Below are positions 38,952 through 48,504 of a DNA stretch of 64,000 nucleotides, one piece after another. The stretch comes from Micromonospora sp. NBC_00389 (GTDB taxonomy: Bacteria > Actinomycetota > Actinomycetes > Mycobacteriales > Micromonosporaceae). The DNA lies in NCBI RefSeq assembly GCF_036059255.1, contig NZ_CP107947.1, positions 3,162,001-3,226,000 on the forward strand, read 5' to 3'. Every line of letters starts with the position of its first letter. The stretch's first letter is position 1. A model generated the notes under the pieces. It did not search any database. It was not told the origin of the DNA and worked only from the letters and a program-made list of their open reading frames with translations. A program made the position numbers and the translations under genes.

Positions 38952-40219
38952 GCCCGCCGACGGGCCGACGCCGGGCGGCGGCCCGGGGGACGTACTTCTT
39001 CCTCAGCTATGCCCACTCCGCGCCGCCGCAGGGCGCGCGGGCCGACTCCGACGTCTGGGTCGGCCAGTTCTTCGACGACCTGACCGCGGAGGTGACCCGC
39101 CAGGCGCGGCCGGTGGCGGGGTTGCGGATCGGGTTCTTCGACCAGCACATTCCGTTGGGCGCCGACTGGAAGGCGGCCCTCGCGGAGGCGCTCGGTGACG
39201 CGGAGGTCTTCGTCCCGCTCTACTCGCCCGGTTACTTCAGCCGCCCGTGGGCACTGGGAGAGCAGGAATCGTTCCGGGCCCGGCTGGCCGCTGCCGGGCA
39301 GGCCCGGACCGCCGCCGGCCACCTCACCCCGGTGCTGTGGATCCCCTTCCCACCCTGGGAGACCCACCCGGAGCTGGACGGCGCCCTGGACCTGGGCCGG
39401 GACATCCCGGAGTACGCCGAGAACGGCCTACGCGCGCTCTGCATGCTGGCCTCCTACCGGGCACAGTACGAACTCCTGCTGAGCCGGTTGGCCGCCCGGA
39501 TCGTGCACACCGCCGAGCGGCAGCCGCTGGGCCCGTCCCGGGCGCCCGGCCTGGACGAGGTCACCCGCCCGGCACCGACCGACCCGGACTTCGTCGTCGC
39601 CGTCCTGGCCCCCACCCGGGACCACCTGCCGGCCGACCGTGATCCCGCCGGCTACGCCGCCAGCGGCCGGCTCTGGCGGCCGTACGGCAGCCGTCAGGAG
39701 CTGCCCGCCGCCGAGTACGCGGCCAGCACGGCCGAGCGGCTCGGGCTGTCGGCCCGCACGGCGGACTTCGCGCAGGCCGCCGGGCTGCTCGACCGCCGAC
39801 CGGCCGTGCTGTTGGTCGACCCGTGGATCGTGGCGGCGCCGGACGCGCCCGGCACCCTCGAAGGCCTGCTGCACGGCCTGCGGGAGTGGGTCGTCCCGCT
39901 CGTGGTCACCGACGACGACGATCCGCAGGACGCCGCCCGATGGGCCACCGAGGTGACGGAACTGCTGCACGACGCCGGCCTGCCCCAGGTGAAGCAGGCG
40001 TGCACCATGCGGGAGTTCGTCGACCTGATGCCGGCGCTGGTGACCGAGGCCCGCCGCCAGTTCCTCAAGTACGCCCCGGTCGTCGCCTTCCCCCCGCCGC
40101 CGGAGCCGGTGCCAAGCCTGCGCGACGTGCCGCCCGGCCCCGGCCCGGCGAATCCGCCCGACCTTGCGTCCCCGCCCGATGATCCGGCGACACCGCGTCC
40201 CCACGGAGAGAACCAATGA
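38948..40219 (+). CDS. fxsC: FxsC, TIR-like protein of the FxSxx-COOH system
   Basis: 423 residues. The N-terminal TIR-like domain (about 15-170) begins TYFFLSYAHSAPPQGARADS, with IGFFDQHIPLGADWKAALAEALGDAEVFVPLYSPGYF and WALGEQESF (Glu105 and Glu107 near the usual catalytic position). After a linker, a second domain (about 215-385: DFVVAVLAPTRDHLPADRDP, then AVLLVDPWIVAAP) is characteristic of FxsC. A Pro-rich C-terminal tail (about 385-423) is probably disordered. It starts at ATG 38948 within the previous stop and its stop overlaps fxsT. Family role unproven. It always accompanies FxsA/FxsB-type systems. Confidence 0.85.
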   Translation: MSPPTGRRRAAARGTYFFLSYAHSAPPQGARADSDVWVGQFFDDLTAEVTRQARPVAGLRIGFFDQHIPLGADWKAALAEALGDAEVFVPLYSPGYFSRPWALGEQESFRARLAAAGQARTAAGHLTPVLWIPFPPWETHPELDGALDLGRDIPEYAENGLRALCMLASYRAQYELLLSRLAARIVHTAERQPLGPSRAPGLDEVTRPAPTDPDFVVAVLAPTRDHLPADRDPAGYAASGRLWRPYGSRQELPAAEYAASTAERLGLSARTADFAQAAGLLDRRPAVLLVDPWIVAAPDAPGTLEGLLHGLREWVVPLVVTDDDDPQDAARWATEVTELLHDAGLPQVKQACTMREFVDLMPALVTEARRQFLKYAPVVAFPPPPEPVPSLRDVPPGPGPANPPDLASPPDDPATPRPHGENQ

Positions 40220-43200
40220 GCAACGATCGCGAAGGCCAGGTCGTCACCTTCTACTCGTTCAAGGGTGGGACGGGCCGGACGATGGCGCTGGCGAATGTGG
40301 CCTGGATCCTGGCGGCCAGTGGACGGCGGGTGCTGGTCGCGGACTGGGACCTCGAATCACCCGGCCTGCACCGCTTCTTTCACCCCTTTCTCGACGCCGA
40401 GGCCATCCAGGGCACCAGCGGCGTCATCGACCTGATCCGCGACTACGAGTGGGAGACCACCCGGACCGACGACCGCCCCGAGCGGTGGATGGAGCAGTAC
40501 GCCCGCGTCGGCCGCCACGCGTTCTCGCTGCGCTGGAACTTCCCGGACGGCGGCGGGCTCGACTTCCTCTCCGCCGGCCGCCAGAACAGCGACTACGCCG
40601 TCTCAGTGAGCGGGCTGGACTGGGACAACTTCTACAACCGGCTGGGCGGGGCGCAGTTCTTCGAGGCGCTGCGGGCGGACATGAAGCGGCAGTACGACTT
40701 CACGCTGATCGACAGCCGGACAGGGCTGAGCGACGTCGCCGACATCTGCACCCTGCACCTGCCGGACACCCTGGTCGACTGTTTCACCCTCAGCGACCAG
40801 GGCATCGACGGCGCGGCCCGGGTCGCGCACTCGGTGCGGGACCGCTATCGGCGGCGGGACATCCGGGTCCTGCCGGTGCCGATGCGGGTGGACCAGGCCG
40901 AGAAGGAGCGCGCCGAGGCGGGCCGCCTGTTGGCCATGCGCCGGTTCGGCGGGCTACCAGCCGGCATGACGGAGGCCGAGCGGCGCCGCTACTGGGCGGC
41001 GGTGGAGGTCCCGTACCGGCCGTTCTACGCATACGAGGAGACGCTGGCGACGTTCGGCGACCCGCCCGGCTCCCCGACGTCACTGCTGGCCGCGTTCGAG
41101 ACGTTGACCGGGATCCTCACCGAGGGAGCGGTGACCTCGCTGCCGGTCATGGACGAGTCGGTGCGGGAACGGGGCAAGGCCCGCTTCCGCCGGCGTACCG
41201 AGGCGATCGACGACCAGATCGTGCTCCGCTGCGCCCCGGAGGACGCCATCTGGGCCGAGTGGCTGGAGCGAGTGCTCAGCTCGGCCGGGATGCGGGTCGT
41301 GGACCCCGGGTCCGCCGTCGGGTCCGCCGGTACGCCCGCCCCGCGCACGCTGACGGTGGTGTCGCCGGCCTACGTGGCGACACCGTCCGGTGGCCTGCCG
41401 GCCCGCGACACCAGCACCGGCTCCACGGCCCTCGCCGTGTACGTCTCCGACCTGCGCCCGCTGGCGGAGTTCCCGGCCCAGAGCTCGACCAACCTGGTCA
41501 ACGTGAGCGCCGCGACGGCCGTGGAGCGGGTGTTGCGGCTGGTCGGCCGACCGGTGCCGTCGCCAGCGGACGGCCCGGCGGGCGGGGGTGCCCGCTATCC
41601 CGGCGCCGAGCCGTTGATCTTCAATGCGCCCAACCGGAACGCGCGCTTCACCGGCCGCGAGGACGACCTGGCGCAACTGCGCGCCCAGTTGCAGAGCGGC
41701 GGCAGCGCGGTGGTGCTGCCGGTCGCTCTGCAGGGCATGGGCGGCGTCGGCAAGACGCAGGTCGCCCTGGAGTACGTGCACCGGTTCAAGGCCGCCTACG
41801 ACGTGGTCTGGTGGATCGTCGCGGACCCGCCCCAGTTCGTCGACACCGCCCTGGCCGACCTCGCCACCCGGCTCGGCATCACCGCCGGGCCCACCACGCC
41901 CGACACCGTCCGGTCGGTGCTGCAGGTGTTGGGCCGGGGCGAGCCGTACGAGCGGTGGCTCGTCGTGCTCGACAACGCCGAGGAACTCGACCAGATCGAG
42001 CCGTTCCTGCCACAGGGGCCCGGGCACGTCCTGCTGACCTCCCGCAACCGCGCCTGGGGTGATCGGGCCAACCCGATCCAGGTCGATGTCTTCGACCGGA
42101 CGGAGAGCGTCGCTCACCTCGCCCAGCGGGTGCCCACGATCAGTGGGGAGGAGGCCGACCGGGTGGCCGATGCGCTCGGCGACCTGCCGATCGCGGTGGC
42201 CGCCGCGGGCGCGTGGCTCGCCGACACCGGCACGTCGGTCGCCGACTACCTGCGGCAGATCGAGCGGCACGGCCCCAGCGCGCTCTCCGTGGAGGCCACC
42301 TGGGACCTGTCGTTGAACCGGCTGCACGATCAGGCGCCCGCCGCGTACCGGCTGTTGCAACTCTGCTCGGTGCTGGCCCCAGAGATCGCCCTCGACCTGA
42401 TCTACAGCGACGAGATGGCGGCGGCCCTCGTGCCGTTCGACCCGTCGGTGTCGGAACGGCTCGTGCGCGGCGCGCTGATCCAGCAGATCAACCGGCTGGC
42501 GCTGCTCAAACTCGACGTCCAGGGCGGTCGTGTCCAGGTGCACCGGTTGTTGCAGGCGGTGGTGCGGGACCGGATGACCGACGACGAGATCGTCACCGTT
42601 CGGCACCAGGTGCACCTCGTACTGGCCGCGTCCCGACCGCGCGGCGACGTGGACGATCCGACCACCTGGCCCCGGCTGCGCATGCTCTGGCCACACCTGG
42701 AGGTCTCCGACGCGGTGTCCTGCCCCGACGAGTCGGTGTGTCAACTGCTGATCGACCGGGTCCGCTACCTGTGGCAGCGCGGCGGCCTGGAGCAGGCCAA
42801 CGGGTTCAGCGAGCAGGTGGACGAAACCTGGTCCGCACGGCTGGAGGGCCTGGACGACGAGGGTGAGGCCACGGCGCTGGGTCGACAGCTGCTGTACCTG
42901 CGGTTCAACCGGGCGAACATCCTGCGCAGCCTGGGCCGCTTCGACGAGTCCCGGGACCTGGACGAGGCGGTGCTGGCCGAGCAGCGCCGGCTCCTGGGCC
43001 CGTTGCACCCGCACAGTCTGATGACCGCCGGCAGTCTCGCCGGTGACCTGCGGGCACTCGGCCGGTACGCCGAGGCGCTGGAACGGGACCGGTCCACGTA
43101 CGCCTCCTGGCTCCAGGTGTTCGGCGAGGACCATCCCCGGACGCTGAGCGCGGCCAACAACCTCGCTGTCTCGTACCGGCTGGTCGGCGACTACCGGTCG

Positions 43201-44085
43201 GCCCGCCGATGGGACGACGAGGTGCACCAGCGGCGGCGGCTGGTACTCGGCCCCACCAACCCGTACACCCTGGTCTCCGCCGTCCGACTGGGCAGCGACC
43301 TGCGCGAGGCCGGCGAGTACGAGAGGTCGGCCATCCTGCTGCGCACGGTGTACGACGCGTACTGCGAGGTGCTCGGGCCCGACGACGGCCTCTCCCTCGG
43401 TGCCCAGGTCAACCTGGCGGTGTCGCTGCGCAGTACCGGTCGGGCGGGCGAGGCCGCACCCTTGTTCGAGGCGGCCTACCGGAAGCTCGACGAACGCTTC
43501 GGGCCGGACAACCCGGACACGGTGTCGTGCCGGGCGAGCCGGGCGGCGAACCTGCTGGCCGTCGGCGACGCGGCCCGGGCGCTCACCGAGATGACCGCGG
43601 TCAGCCAGGCGTACGAGGAGGATCTGCGCCTCGGCCCCACGCACCCGCACACCCTGGCGACGTTGAGCAACATCTCCGCCGCCGAACGTGCGATCGGCCG
43701 CCGGTCGGAGGCCCGCGCGTCGGCCGCGCGGGCGGCCGGCGAGCTGCGCAAGGTGCTCGGCCCGGATCACCCGCACACCCTGGCGGCGGAGGTGAACCAG
43801 GCGGTGTGCCTCGCCGAGGAGGGTGAGTGGGTGCCGGCGCGGGAGCGGCTGCGGGAGACCGCCGACCGGCTGTCCGAGGTGATCGGCGCGGCTCACCCCG
43901 ACACGCTTCGCTGCCTCGGTGATCTCGCCCTGGTGTCGAGGCACGCTGGTGACGGCGCTCCCGCCGAGGCCGTGGCCGCAGTGGCCGACCGGCTGGCCGA
44001 GGTGATCGGCCAGGAGCATCCGACCGTGCAGACCCTGCGTGAGCGGCGGTTCGTGGTCCGGGTGATCGACCCGCACTCGTTCTGA
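40216..44085 (+). CDS. fxsT: FxsT, giant ParA-like/TIR-like/NB-ARC/TPR protein of the FxSxx-COOH system
   Basis: 1289 residues with four regions. (1) About 1-300: ParA/MinD-like ATPase with deviant Walker A FKGGTGRT (15-22), VLVADWDLESPG and LIDSRTGLSDVAD. (2) About 330-440: a divergent TIR-like segment (IVLRCAPEDAIWAEWLERVL). (3) About 470-800: NB-ARC/STAND ATPase with P-loop GMGGVGKT (507-514), Walker B WLVVLDNAEE, VLLTSRNR and GDLPIAVAAAGAWL. (4) About 890-1270: kinesin-light-chain-like TPRs, each containing variants of LGPxHPHTL. The plan is that of a ligand-triggered signalling switch, as in plant NLRs and bacterial STAND defence proteins. Last gene of the operon. It ends DPHSF. Confidence 0.88.
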   Translation: MSNDREGQVVTFYSFKGGTGRTMALANVAWILAASGRRVLVADWDLESPGLHRFFHPFLDAEAIQGTSGVIDLIRDYEWETTRTDDRPERWMEQYARVGRHAFSLRWNFPDGGGLDFLSAGRQNSDYAVSVSGLDWDNFYNRLGGAQFFEALRADMKRQYDFTLIDSRTGLSDVADICTLHLPDTLVDCFTLSDQGIDGAARVAHSVRDRYRRRDIRVLPVPMRVDQAEKERAEAGRLLAMRRFGGLPAGMTEAERRRYWAAVEVPYRPFYAYEETLATFGDPPGSPTSLLAAFETLTGILTEGAVTSLPVMDESVRERGKARFRRRTEAIDDQIVLRCAPEDAIWAEWLERVLSSAGMRVVDPGSAVGSAGTPAPRTLTVVSPAYVATPSGGLPARDTSTGSTALAVYVSDLRPLAEFPAQSSTNLVNVSAATAVERVLRLVGRPVPSPADGPAGGGARYPGAEPLIFNAPNRNARFTGREDDLAQLRAQLQSGGSAVVLPVALQGMGGVGKTQVALEYVHRFKAAYDVVWWIVADPPQFVDTALADLATRLGITAGPTTPDTVRSVLQVLGRGEPYERWLVVLDNAEELDQIEPFLPQGPGHVLLTSRNRAWGDRANPIQVDVFDRTESVAHLAQRVPTISGEEADRVADALGDLPIAVAAAGAWLADTGTSVADYLRQIERHGPSALSVEATWDLSLNRLHDQAPAAYRLLQLCSVLAPEIALDLIYSDEMAAALVPFDPSVSERLVRGALIQQINRLALLKLDVQGGRVQVHRLLQAVVRDRMTDDEIVTVRHQVHLVLAASRPRGDVDDPTTWPRLRMLWPHLEVSDAVSCPDESVCQLLIDRVRYLWQRGGLEQANGFSEQVDETWSARLEGLDDEGEATALGRQLLYLRFNRANILRSLGRFDESRDLDEAVLAEQRRLLGPLHPHSLMTAGSLAGDLRALGRYAEALERDRSTYASWLQVFGEDHPRTLSAANNLAVSYRLVGDYRSARRWDDEVHQRRRLVLGPTNPYTLVSAVRLGSDLREAGEYERSAILLRTVYDAYCEVLGPDDGLSLGAQVNLAVSLRSTGRAGEAAPLFEAAYRKLDERFGPDNPDTVSCRASRAANLLAVGDAARALTEMTAVSQAYEEDLRLGPTHPHTLATLSNISAAERAIGRRSEARASAARAAGELRKVLGPDHPHTLAAEVNQAVCLAEEGEWVPARERLRETADRLSEVIGAAHPDTLRCLGDLALVSRHAGDGAPAEAVAAVADRLAEVIGQEHPTVQTLRERRFVVRVIDPHSF

Positions 44086-44158
44086 CCGGGGGCAGGTGGC
44101 GGCTCGGCGGCCGGTCCGGTCGTCCGGGCCGTCGCCGTGGCCGTGCTGCGGCTCGGGC

Positions 44159-45067
44159 TCAGAGCTGCGGGCTGGCCGCGAGTTCCGGTGTGGTCAGCCA
44201 GGCCAGGGTCTGCGGCAGGATCTCCACCGCGCCGAAGTGCGCGGCGCCGGCCTGCACCTGGACCTCGGCGTGCGGGATCCGCGAGGCGAGCCACCAGGAG
44301 TGCTCGACCGGGGAGAAGCGGTCCTGCTCGCCGTGCCACAGCCGCACCGGCGCGTGGATGGCGCCGAGGTCGAACCCCCAGCCCCGCCGCATCGCCAGGA
44401 CGTCGTCGATCCAACCCTCGGGGCCGTGCCGCAGCGCTTCGGCGTACATGTCGGTCAGCAGCCGGCGGATCGCGACGTCGTCGACCACCCGGATGTCCGC
44501 CTCGGGCAACTGAGGGCGGAGGAATTCCAGCAGCGTCATCGGGTCCCGCCGGGTTTGTTCCGCGCGGACCTTCAGGTTGAGCGTGAGTTCGGCCAGGTCC
44601 TCATCGGCCTGCCCGTAGTCCTCGACGTTGGTCTCGGACATGCCGGCGTACCAGTCCAAGTCGGGTGCGCCGGCCGGGGCGAGCCCCACCAGCACGGCGG
44701 CCCGGGTGACCCGGTCCGGCAGCAGCGCGGCGCAGGCCAGGGCGTGCGGCCCGCCGCCGGAGCGGCCCACCACCGCGAACCGCTCGATGCCGAGGTCGTC
44801 GGCGATCGCCGCCACGTCGGCAGCCGCGTCGGCCACCCGTCGACCCTCGTGCCGGCTGGAGTCGCCGTAACCGGGCCGGTCGTAGCAGACGAGTTGGATG
44901 CCGAGGCGGTAGAGGACGATGCCGCGAGGGCGAGGGCCGCTGCGGCTGCCCGGTGTGCCGTGCAGCAGGAAGACCGCGGGCCCGTCCGGCGAGCCGGAGG
45001 TCTCCACCGCGAGGCGGCGGCCATCCGGAGCGGCGACGGAGTGCTGTGCCGCATGTTGTCGCGTCAC
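44159..45067 (-). CDS. alpha/beta hydrolase
   Basis: 302 residues from GTG 45067, chosen for GGGAGGCAACC just upstream. The fold is complete: oxyanion loop HGTPGSRSG (36-44), nucleophile elbow GRSGG with Ser103, acid in [10 protein letters not shown] and catalytic His in [25 protein letters not shown] follows the second strand. The substrate is unknown. The sequence style is that of esterase/epoxide-hydrolase-like members. It is convergent with fxsT, with a 73-bp gap, and divergent from miaB across 218 bp that hold both promoters. Confidence 0.87.
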   Translation of the reverse strand: MTRQHAAQHSVAAPDGRRLAVETSGSPDGPAVFLLHGTPGSRSGPRPRGIVLYRLGIQLVCYDRPGYGDSSRHEGRRVADAAADVAAIADDLGIERFAVVGRSGGGPHALACAALLPDRVTRAAVLVGLAPAGAPDLDWYAGMSETNVEDYGQADEDLAELTLNLKVRAEQTRRDPMTLLEFLRPQLPEADIRVVDDVAIRRLLTDMYAEALRHGPEGWIDDVLAMRRGWGFDLGAIHAPVRLWHGEQDRFSPVEHSWWLASRIPHAEVQVQAGAAHFGAVEILPQTLAWLTTPELAASPQL

Positions 45068-45285
45068 GGTTGCCTCCCGCGGGTCGTCATGTGGTCCCCC
45101 GAGTACGGAGCCGCGCATCGGCGGCACCGAGTGCAAAGCCCCCGAAATCGCCCAGACATATTCTTGTTGTGCAGCGTACTGCCCGCCGTGACCCCCCGCC
45201 ATGGGCCACCGGGTCAATGCCGGTCGGCTGGGCCTGCCGACCGGGCCGCTACCCTGGTAGCCCGAGGGGAAGGGGCACCAAGAGG

Positions 45286-46779
45286 GTGGCTAGGACCTAC
45301 AACGTCGTGACGTACGGCTGCCAGATGAACGTGCACGATTCCGAGCGCATCTCCGGCCTGCTCGAACAGGCTGGCTACGTGCGCGCGGTGCCGGCCGACG
45401 ACACCCCCGACATCGTCGTCTTCAACACCTGCGCGGTCCGGGAGAACGCCGACAACCGGCTCTACGGCAACCTCGGTCGTCTGCGCCCCGTGAAGGACAA
45501 GCACCCCGGGATGCAGATCGCGGTCGGCGGCTGCCTGGCCCAGAAGGACCGTGGCGAGATCGTCCGCAAGGCTCCCTGGGTGGATGTGGTCTTCGGCACC
45601 CACAATATCGGTGCGCTGCCGGTGCTGCTGGAGCGGGCCCGGCACAACGCCGCCGCCGAGGTGGAGATCCTGGAGTCGCTGGACGTCTTCCCGTCCACGC
45701 TGCCCACCCGGCGCGAGTCGACGTACGCCGGCTGGGTGTCGATCTCGGTGGGCTGCAACAACACCTGCACGTTCTGCATCGTGCCGGCGCTGCGCGGCAA
45801 GGAGAAGGACCGCCGCCCCGGCGACATCCTCTCCGAGGTGCGCGCCCTGGTCGACGAGGGCGTGCTGGAGGTGACCCTGCTCGGGCAGAACGTCAACTCC
45901 TACGGCGTCGAGTTCGGTGACCGGTACGCGTTCGGCAAGCTGCTGCGCGCGTGCGGCGACATCGACGGGCTGGAGCGGGTCCGGTTCACCAGCCCGCATC
46001 CGAAGGACTTCACCGACGACGTGATCGCCGCGATGGCCGAGACGCCGAACGTCTGCCACTCGCTGCACATGCCGTTGCAGTCCGGCTCCGACGACGTGCT
46101 CCGGGCGATGCGCCGGTCCTACCGCTCCGAGCGCTACCTGGGGATCATCGAGAAGGTCCGGGCGGCCATGCCGGACGCCGCGATCACCACCGACATCATC
46201 GTCGGCTTCCCCGGCGAGACCGAGGCCGACTTCCAGCGCACCCTGGACGTGGTCCGCGAGGCCCGGTTCTCCTCGGCATTCACCTTCCAGTACTCCAAGC
46301 GCCCCGGCACCCCCGCCGCCACCATGGACGGCCAACTGCCCAAGCAGGTCGTGCAGGAGCGCTACGAGCGGCTGGTCGCCACCGTCGAGGAGATCACCTG
46401 GGCGGAGAACAAGCGCCTGGTGGGGGAGACCGTCGAGGTGCTGGTCGCGGTCGGCGAAGGCCGCAAGGACGAGCAGACCGGGCGGATGTCCGGCCGGGCC
46501 CGCGACGGTCGGCTGGTGCACTTCGCGACGGGAACGGCCGACGGCGGGTCGATGGCCGGCCAGATCCGGCCGGGGGACATCGTGCACACCACCGTCACGT
46601 ACGCCGCGCCGCATCACCTCAACGCCGACGGTGCGCCGCTGTCGCATCGGCGGACCCGGGCCGGCGACGCCGCCGAGGCGGGGCGCTCTCCGCGTACCCC
46701 CGGGGTGTTGCTGGGGCTGCCCACGATCGGCGCCCCCGCGGTCGTGCCCGCACCCACCAGCGGCTGCGCCGCGCACTGA
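45286..46779 (+). CDS. miaB: MiaB, tRNA-2-methylthio-N6-dimethylallyladenosine synthase
   Basis: 497 residues from GTG 45286 with GAGGGGAAGGGG upstream. The auxiliary cluster cysteines are Cys12 (TYGCQMN), Cys49 (NTCAVREN) and Cys83 (GGCLAQ). The radical SAM motif is CNNTCTFC (Cys157, Cys161, Cys164). [10 protein letters not shown], then SKRPGTPAA and a C-terminal TRAM domain ([10 protein letters not shown]) complete the family. It methylthiolates i6A37 in tRNAs reading UNN codons. The prerequisite isopentenyl step is done by MiaA, encoded at 49218-50150. A long hairpin follows the stop. Confidence 0.95.
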   Translation: MARTYNVVTYGCQMNVHDSERISGLLEQAGYVRAVPADDTPDIVVFNTCAVRENADNRLYGNLGRLRPVKDKHPGMQIAVGGCLAQKDRGEIVRKAPWVDVVFGTHNIGALPVLLERARHNAAAEVEILESLDVFPSTLPTRRESTYAGWVSISVGCNNTCTFCIVPALRGKEKDRRPGDILSEVRALVDEGVLEVTLLGQNVNSYGVEFGDRYAFGKLLRACGDIDGLERVRFTSPHPKDFTDDVIAAMAETPNVCHSLHMPLQSGSDDVLRAMRRSYRSERYLGIIEKVRAAMPDAAITTDIIVGFPGETEADFQRTLDVVREARFSSAFTFQYSKRPGTPAATMDGQLPKQVVQERYERLVATVEEITWAENKRLVGETVEVLVAVGEGRKDEQTGRMSGRARDGRLVHFATGTADGGSMAGQIRPGDIVHTTVTYAAPHHLNADGAPLSHRRTRAGDAAEAGRSPRTPGVLLGLPTIGAPAVVPAPTSGCAAH

Positions 46780-46788
46780 TCCGACGGT

Positions 46789-46829
46789 AGGGGTCCCTTG
46801 TTGTCGCCCGGCGACAACAAGGGACCCCT
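46789..46829. terminator. 20-bp perfect inverted repeat after miaB
   Basis: The left arm 46789-46808 (AGGGGTCCCTTGTTGTCGCC) pairs perfectly with 46810-46829 around a single C. It starts 10 bp after the miaB stop and is a strong hairpin. No T-run follows. Confidence 0.7.
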
Positions 46830-46950
46830 GCTCACGTCGTGATCCGGCGGCCCGGCAGCCGGTGCCGTTGAGCCTCACCGTGCCGCTCGCCGTCCGCGCT
46901 GCCCGCGCCTCACGTCCGCGCCACCCTGCCCGCGGCGCGCGTACCCCGCA

Positions 46951-47025
46951 TGATCGTGCTCGATCCTGGTTGTAGTGGTCTCGCTCCGATCCTGATGCCA
47001 CTACTTCCTGGATCGAGCACGATCA
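46951..47025. repeat. interrupted palindrome TGATCGTGCTCGATCC...GGATCGAGCACGATCA
   Basis: The outer arms (46951-46966 and 47010-47025, 16 bp) are perfect. After a mismatched block, an inner pair, GTAGTGG (46972-46978) and CCACTAC (46998-47004), closes a 19-nt loop. It lies in the 315-bp convergent gap between miaB and the DUF349 gene, which otherwise holds two hairpins and no gene that I can support. Confidence 0.65.
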
Positions 47026-47046
47026 GGGCGCGGGGCGCGGACGTGC

Positions 47047-47081
47047 GGAAGCCCCGGTCCCCTAGCGGGGCCGGGGCTTCC
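47047..47081 (-). terminator. hairpin terminator after the DUF349 gene
   Basis: GGAAGCCCCGGTCCCC (47047-47062) pairs with GGGGCCGGGGCTTCC (47067-47081) with one bulge and a 4-nt loop. It lies 14 bp downstream of the DUF349 stop on the minus strand. Confidence 0.65.
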
Positions 47082-47094
47082 GGAACGCGTCAGC

Positions 47095-48303
47095 TCAGCC
47101 GGCCTGCTCGGCGAGCTGGAGGAACTGCCGCTTGGCGGCGAGGGCCTGCTCGGCCTCCTTGATCCGGCGGGCATCCCCGGCGCTCTGCGCCCGGGCCAGC
47201 CGGTCCTCCGCCTCCGCCACCTGCGCCCGCATCTGGGCGAGCAGCGGGTTGTCCTCCTTGGTGGTCCGGCGCCACGCCGAGTCCATCACCTCGCGGACCT
47301 TGTCGTCGATGACGCGCAGCCGGCGCTCCAGCCCGGAGGCGGCCTCCCGGGGAACCCGGCCGGCCTCGTGCCACTGGGCCTGGATCTCCCGCAGCTTGGC
47401 CTGGGCGCCCTTCGGGTCACCGTCGATGTCCAGTGCCTCGGCCTCGGCCAGCAGGGCCTGCTTGCGCTCCAGGTTGCCGCGCTGCTCGTTGTCCCGGGCG
47501 GAGAAGACCTCACTGCGCCGGCTGAAGAAGGAGTCCTGTGCGGCCCGGAACCGTTCCCAGAGCTTCTGCTCGGCCTCCTTGGAGGCGCGCGGCGCGGCCT
47601 TCCACTGGGTCATCAGCTCCTTGAGCTGGTTGGCGGTGGCCGCCCACTCCGTGGAGTCGCCGAGCTTCTCCGCTTCGGCGACCAGCTCCTCCTTGGCCGT
47701 CTGCGCCTGCTTGCGCTGCGCGTCCAGGGAGGCGAAGTGGGCGCCCCGGCGGCGGGTGAAGCCGTCTCGGGCGGCGGCGAACCGCTTCCACAGCTCACCG
47801 TCGGCCTTCTTGTCGACCCCGCGAATGGACTTCCACTCGTCGAGGATCTCCTTGAGCCGGTCCCCGGCGGTCTTCCAGCCGGTGGACTCGGCGGCGAGCT
47901 TCTCGGCCTCTTCGACCAGCGCGGTCTTGCGGGCCAGGGCCTCGACGCGAGCGGCGTCCCGGGCAGCGCGCGCCTCGCCGGCCTTCTCCTCGGCGAGGGT
48001 GGCCAGCTTGTCCAGCCGCGCGGCCAGCGCGTCGATGTCGCCGACCACGTGGGCTTCGGGCAGCGAGGCGCGGATCCGCCGGATCGTGCTCAGCGAGTGC
48101 CCGGCATCCGCCGCGCCCGAGTTGAGCCGCGCCTCAGTCAGGTCCACCTCGGTCACCAGGTCGGCGAAGCGGCGTGCGAAGTGCGCCAGGCCCTCCTCAG
48201 GTGCTCCCGCCTGCCAGGATCCGACCACCCGCTCGCCCTCGGTGGTCTTGACGTACACGGTGCCGTCCGCGTCCACCCGTCCGAAGGCAGTCCAGTCGCT
48301 CAT
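47095..48303 (-). CDS. DUF349 domain-containing coiled-coil protein
   Basis: 402 residues. An N-terminal globular part (MSDWTAFGRVDADGTVYVKT) is followed by a long helical region with at least three DUF349 repeats. Each shows LxxxWK or LxxxWH cores: GDRLKEILDEWKSIRGVDKKADGELWKRFAAARDGF, then ANQLKELMTQWKAAPRASKEAEQKLWERFRAAQDSF and QAKLREIQAQWHEAGRVPRE. The Ala/Glu/Lys/Arg-rich helices should form an extended coiled coil. Family function is poorly defined. One gene product with this repeat has been connected to cell growth and stress in other bacteria, but nothing specific can be read here. Confidence 0.88.
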   Translation of the reverse strand: MSDWTAFGRVDADGTVYVKTTEGERVVGSWQAGAPEEGLAHFARRFADLVTEVDLTEARLNSGAADAGHSLSTIRRIRASLPEAHVVGDIDALAARLDKLATLAEEKAGEARAARDAARVEALARKTALVEEAEKLAAESTGWKTAGDRLKEILDEWKSIRGVDKKADGELWKRFAAARDGFTRRRGAHFASLDAQRKQAQTAKEELVAEAEKLGDSTEWAATANQLKELMTQWKAAPRASKEAEQKLWERFRAAQDSFFSRRSEVFSARDNEQRGNLERKQALLAEAEALDIDGDPKGAQAKLREIQAQWHEAGRVPREAASGLERRLRVIDDKVREVMDSAWRRTTKEDNPLLAQMRAQVAEAEDRLARAQSAGDARRIKEAEQALAAKRQFLQLAEQAG

Positions 48304-48504
48304 GTGCCCATCCTCGTTCTCCCGGCGTCGAGGGAACTGGCCCCCGTCGCCGCCACGGCGCAGTCAAGTTGCTTCCGGCATTGTCACAGGTCCGACCCCG
48401 TCCGCGTCGAGCGCCTATCGCCGACCGTGACCATACGGTGTCCTAGCGCCCGAATGACCGGATCGGCGCGGAGACGCACCGAGCATTCCCGCTACGGTGA
48501 ACGA

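Noticed and set aside
41080..44076. A 998-codon antisense frame under fxsT
   Set aside because: Low-complexity shadow. The sense strand has complete ParA-like and NB-ARC motifs.
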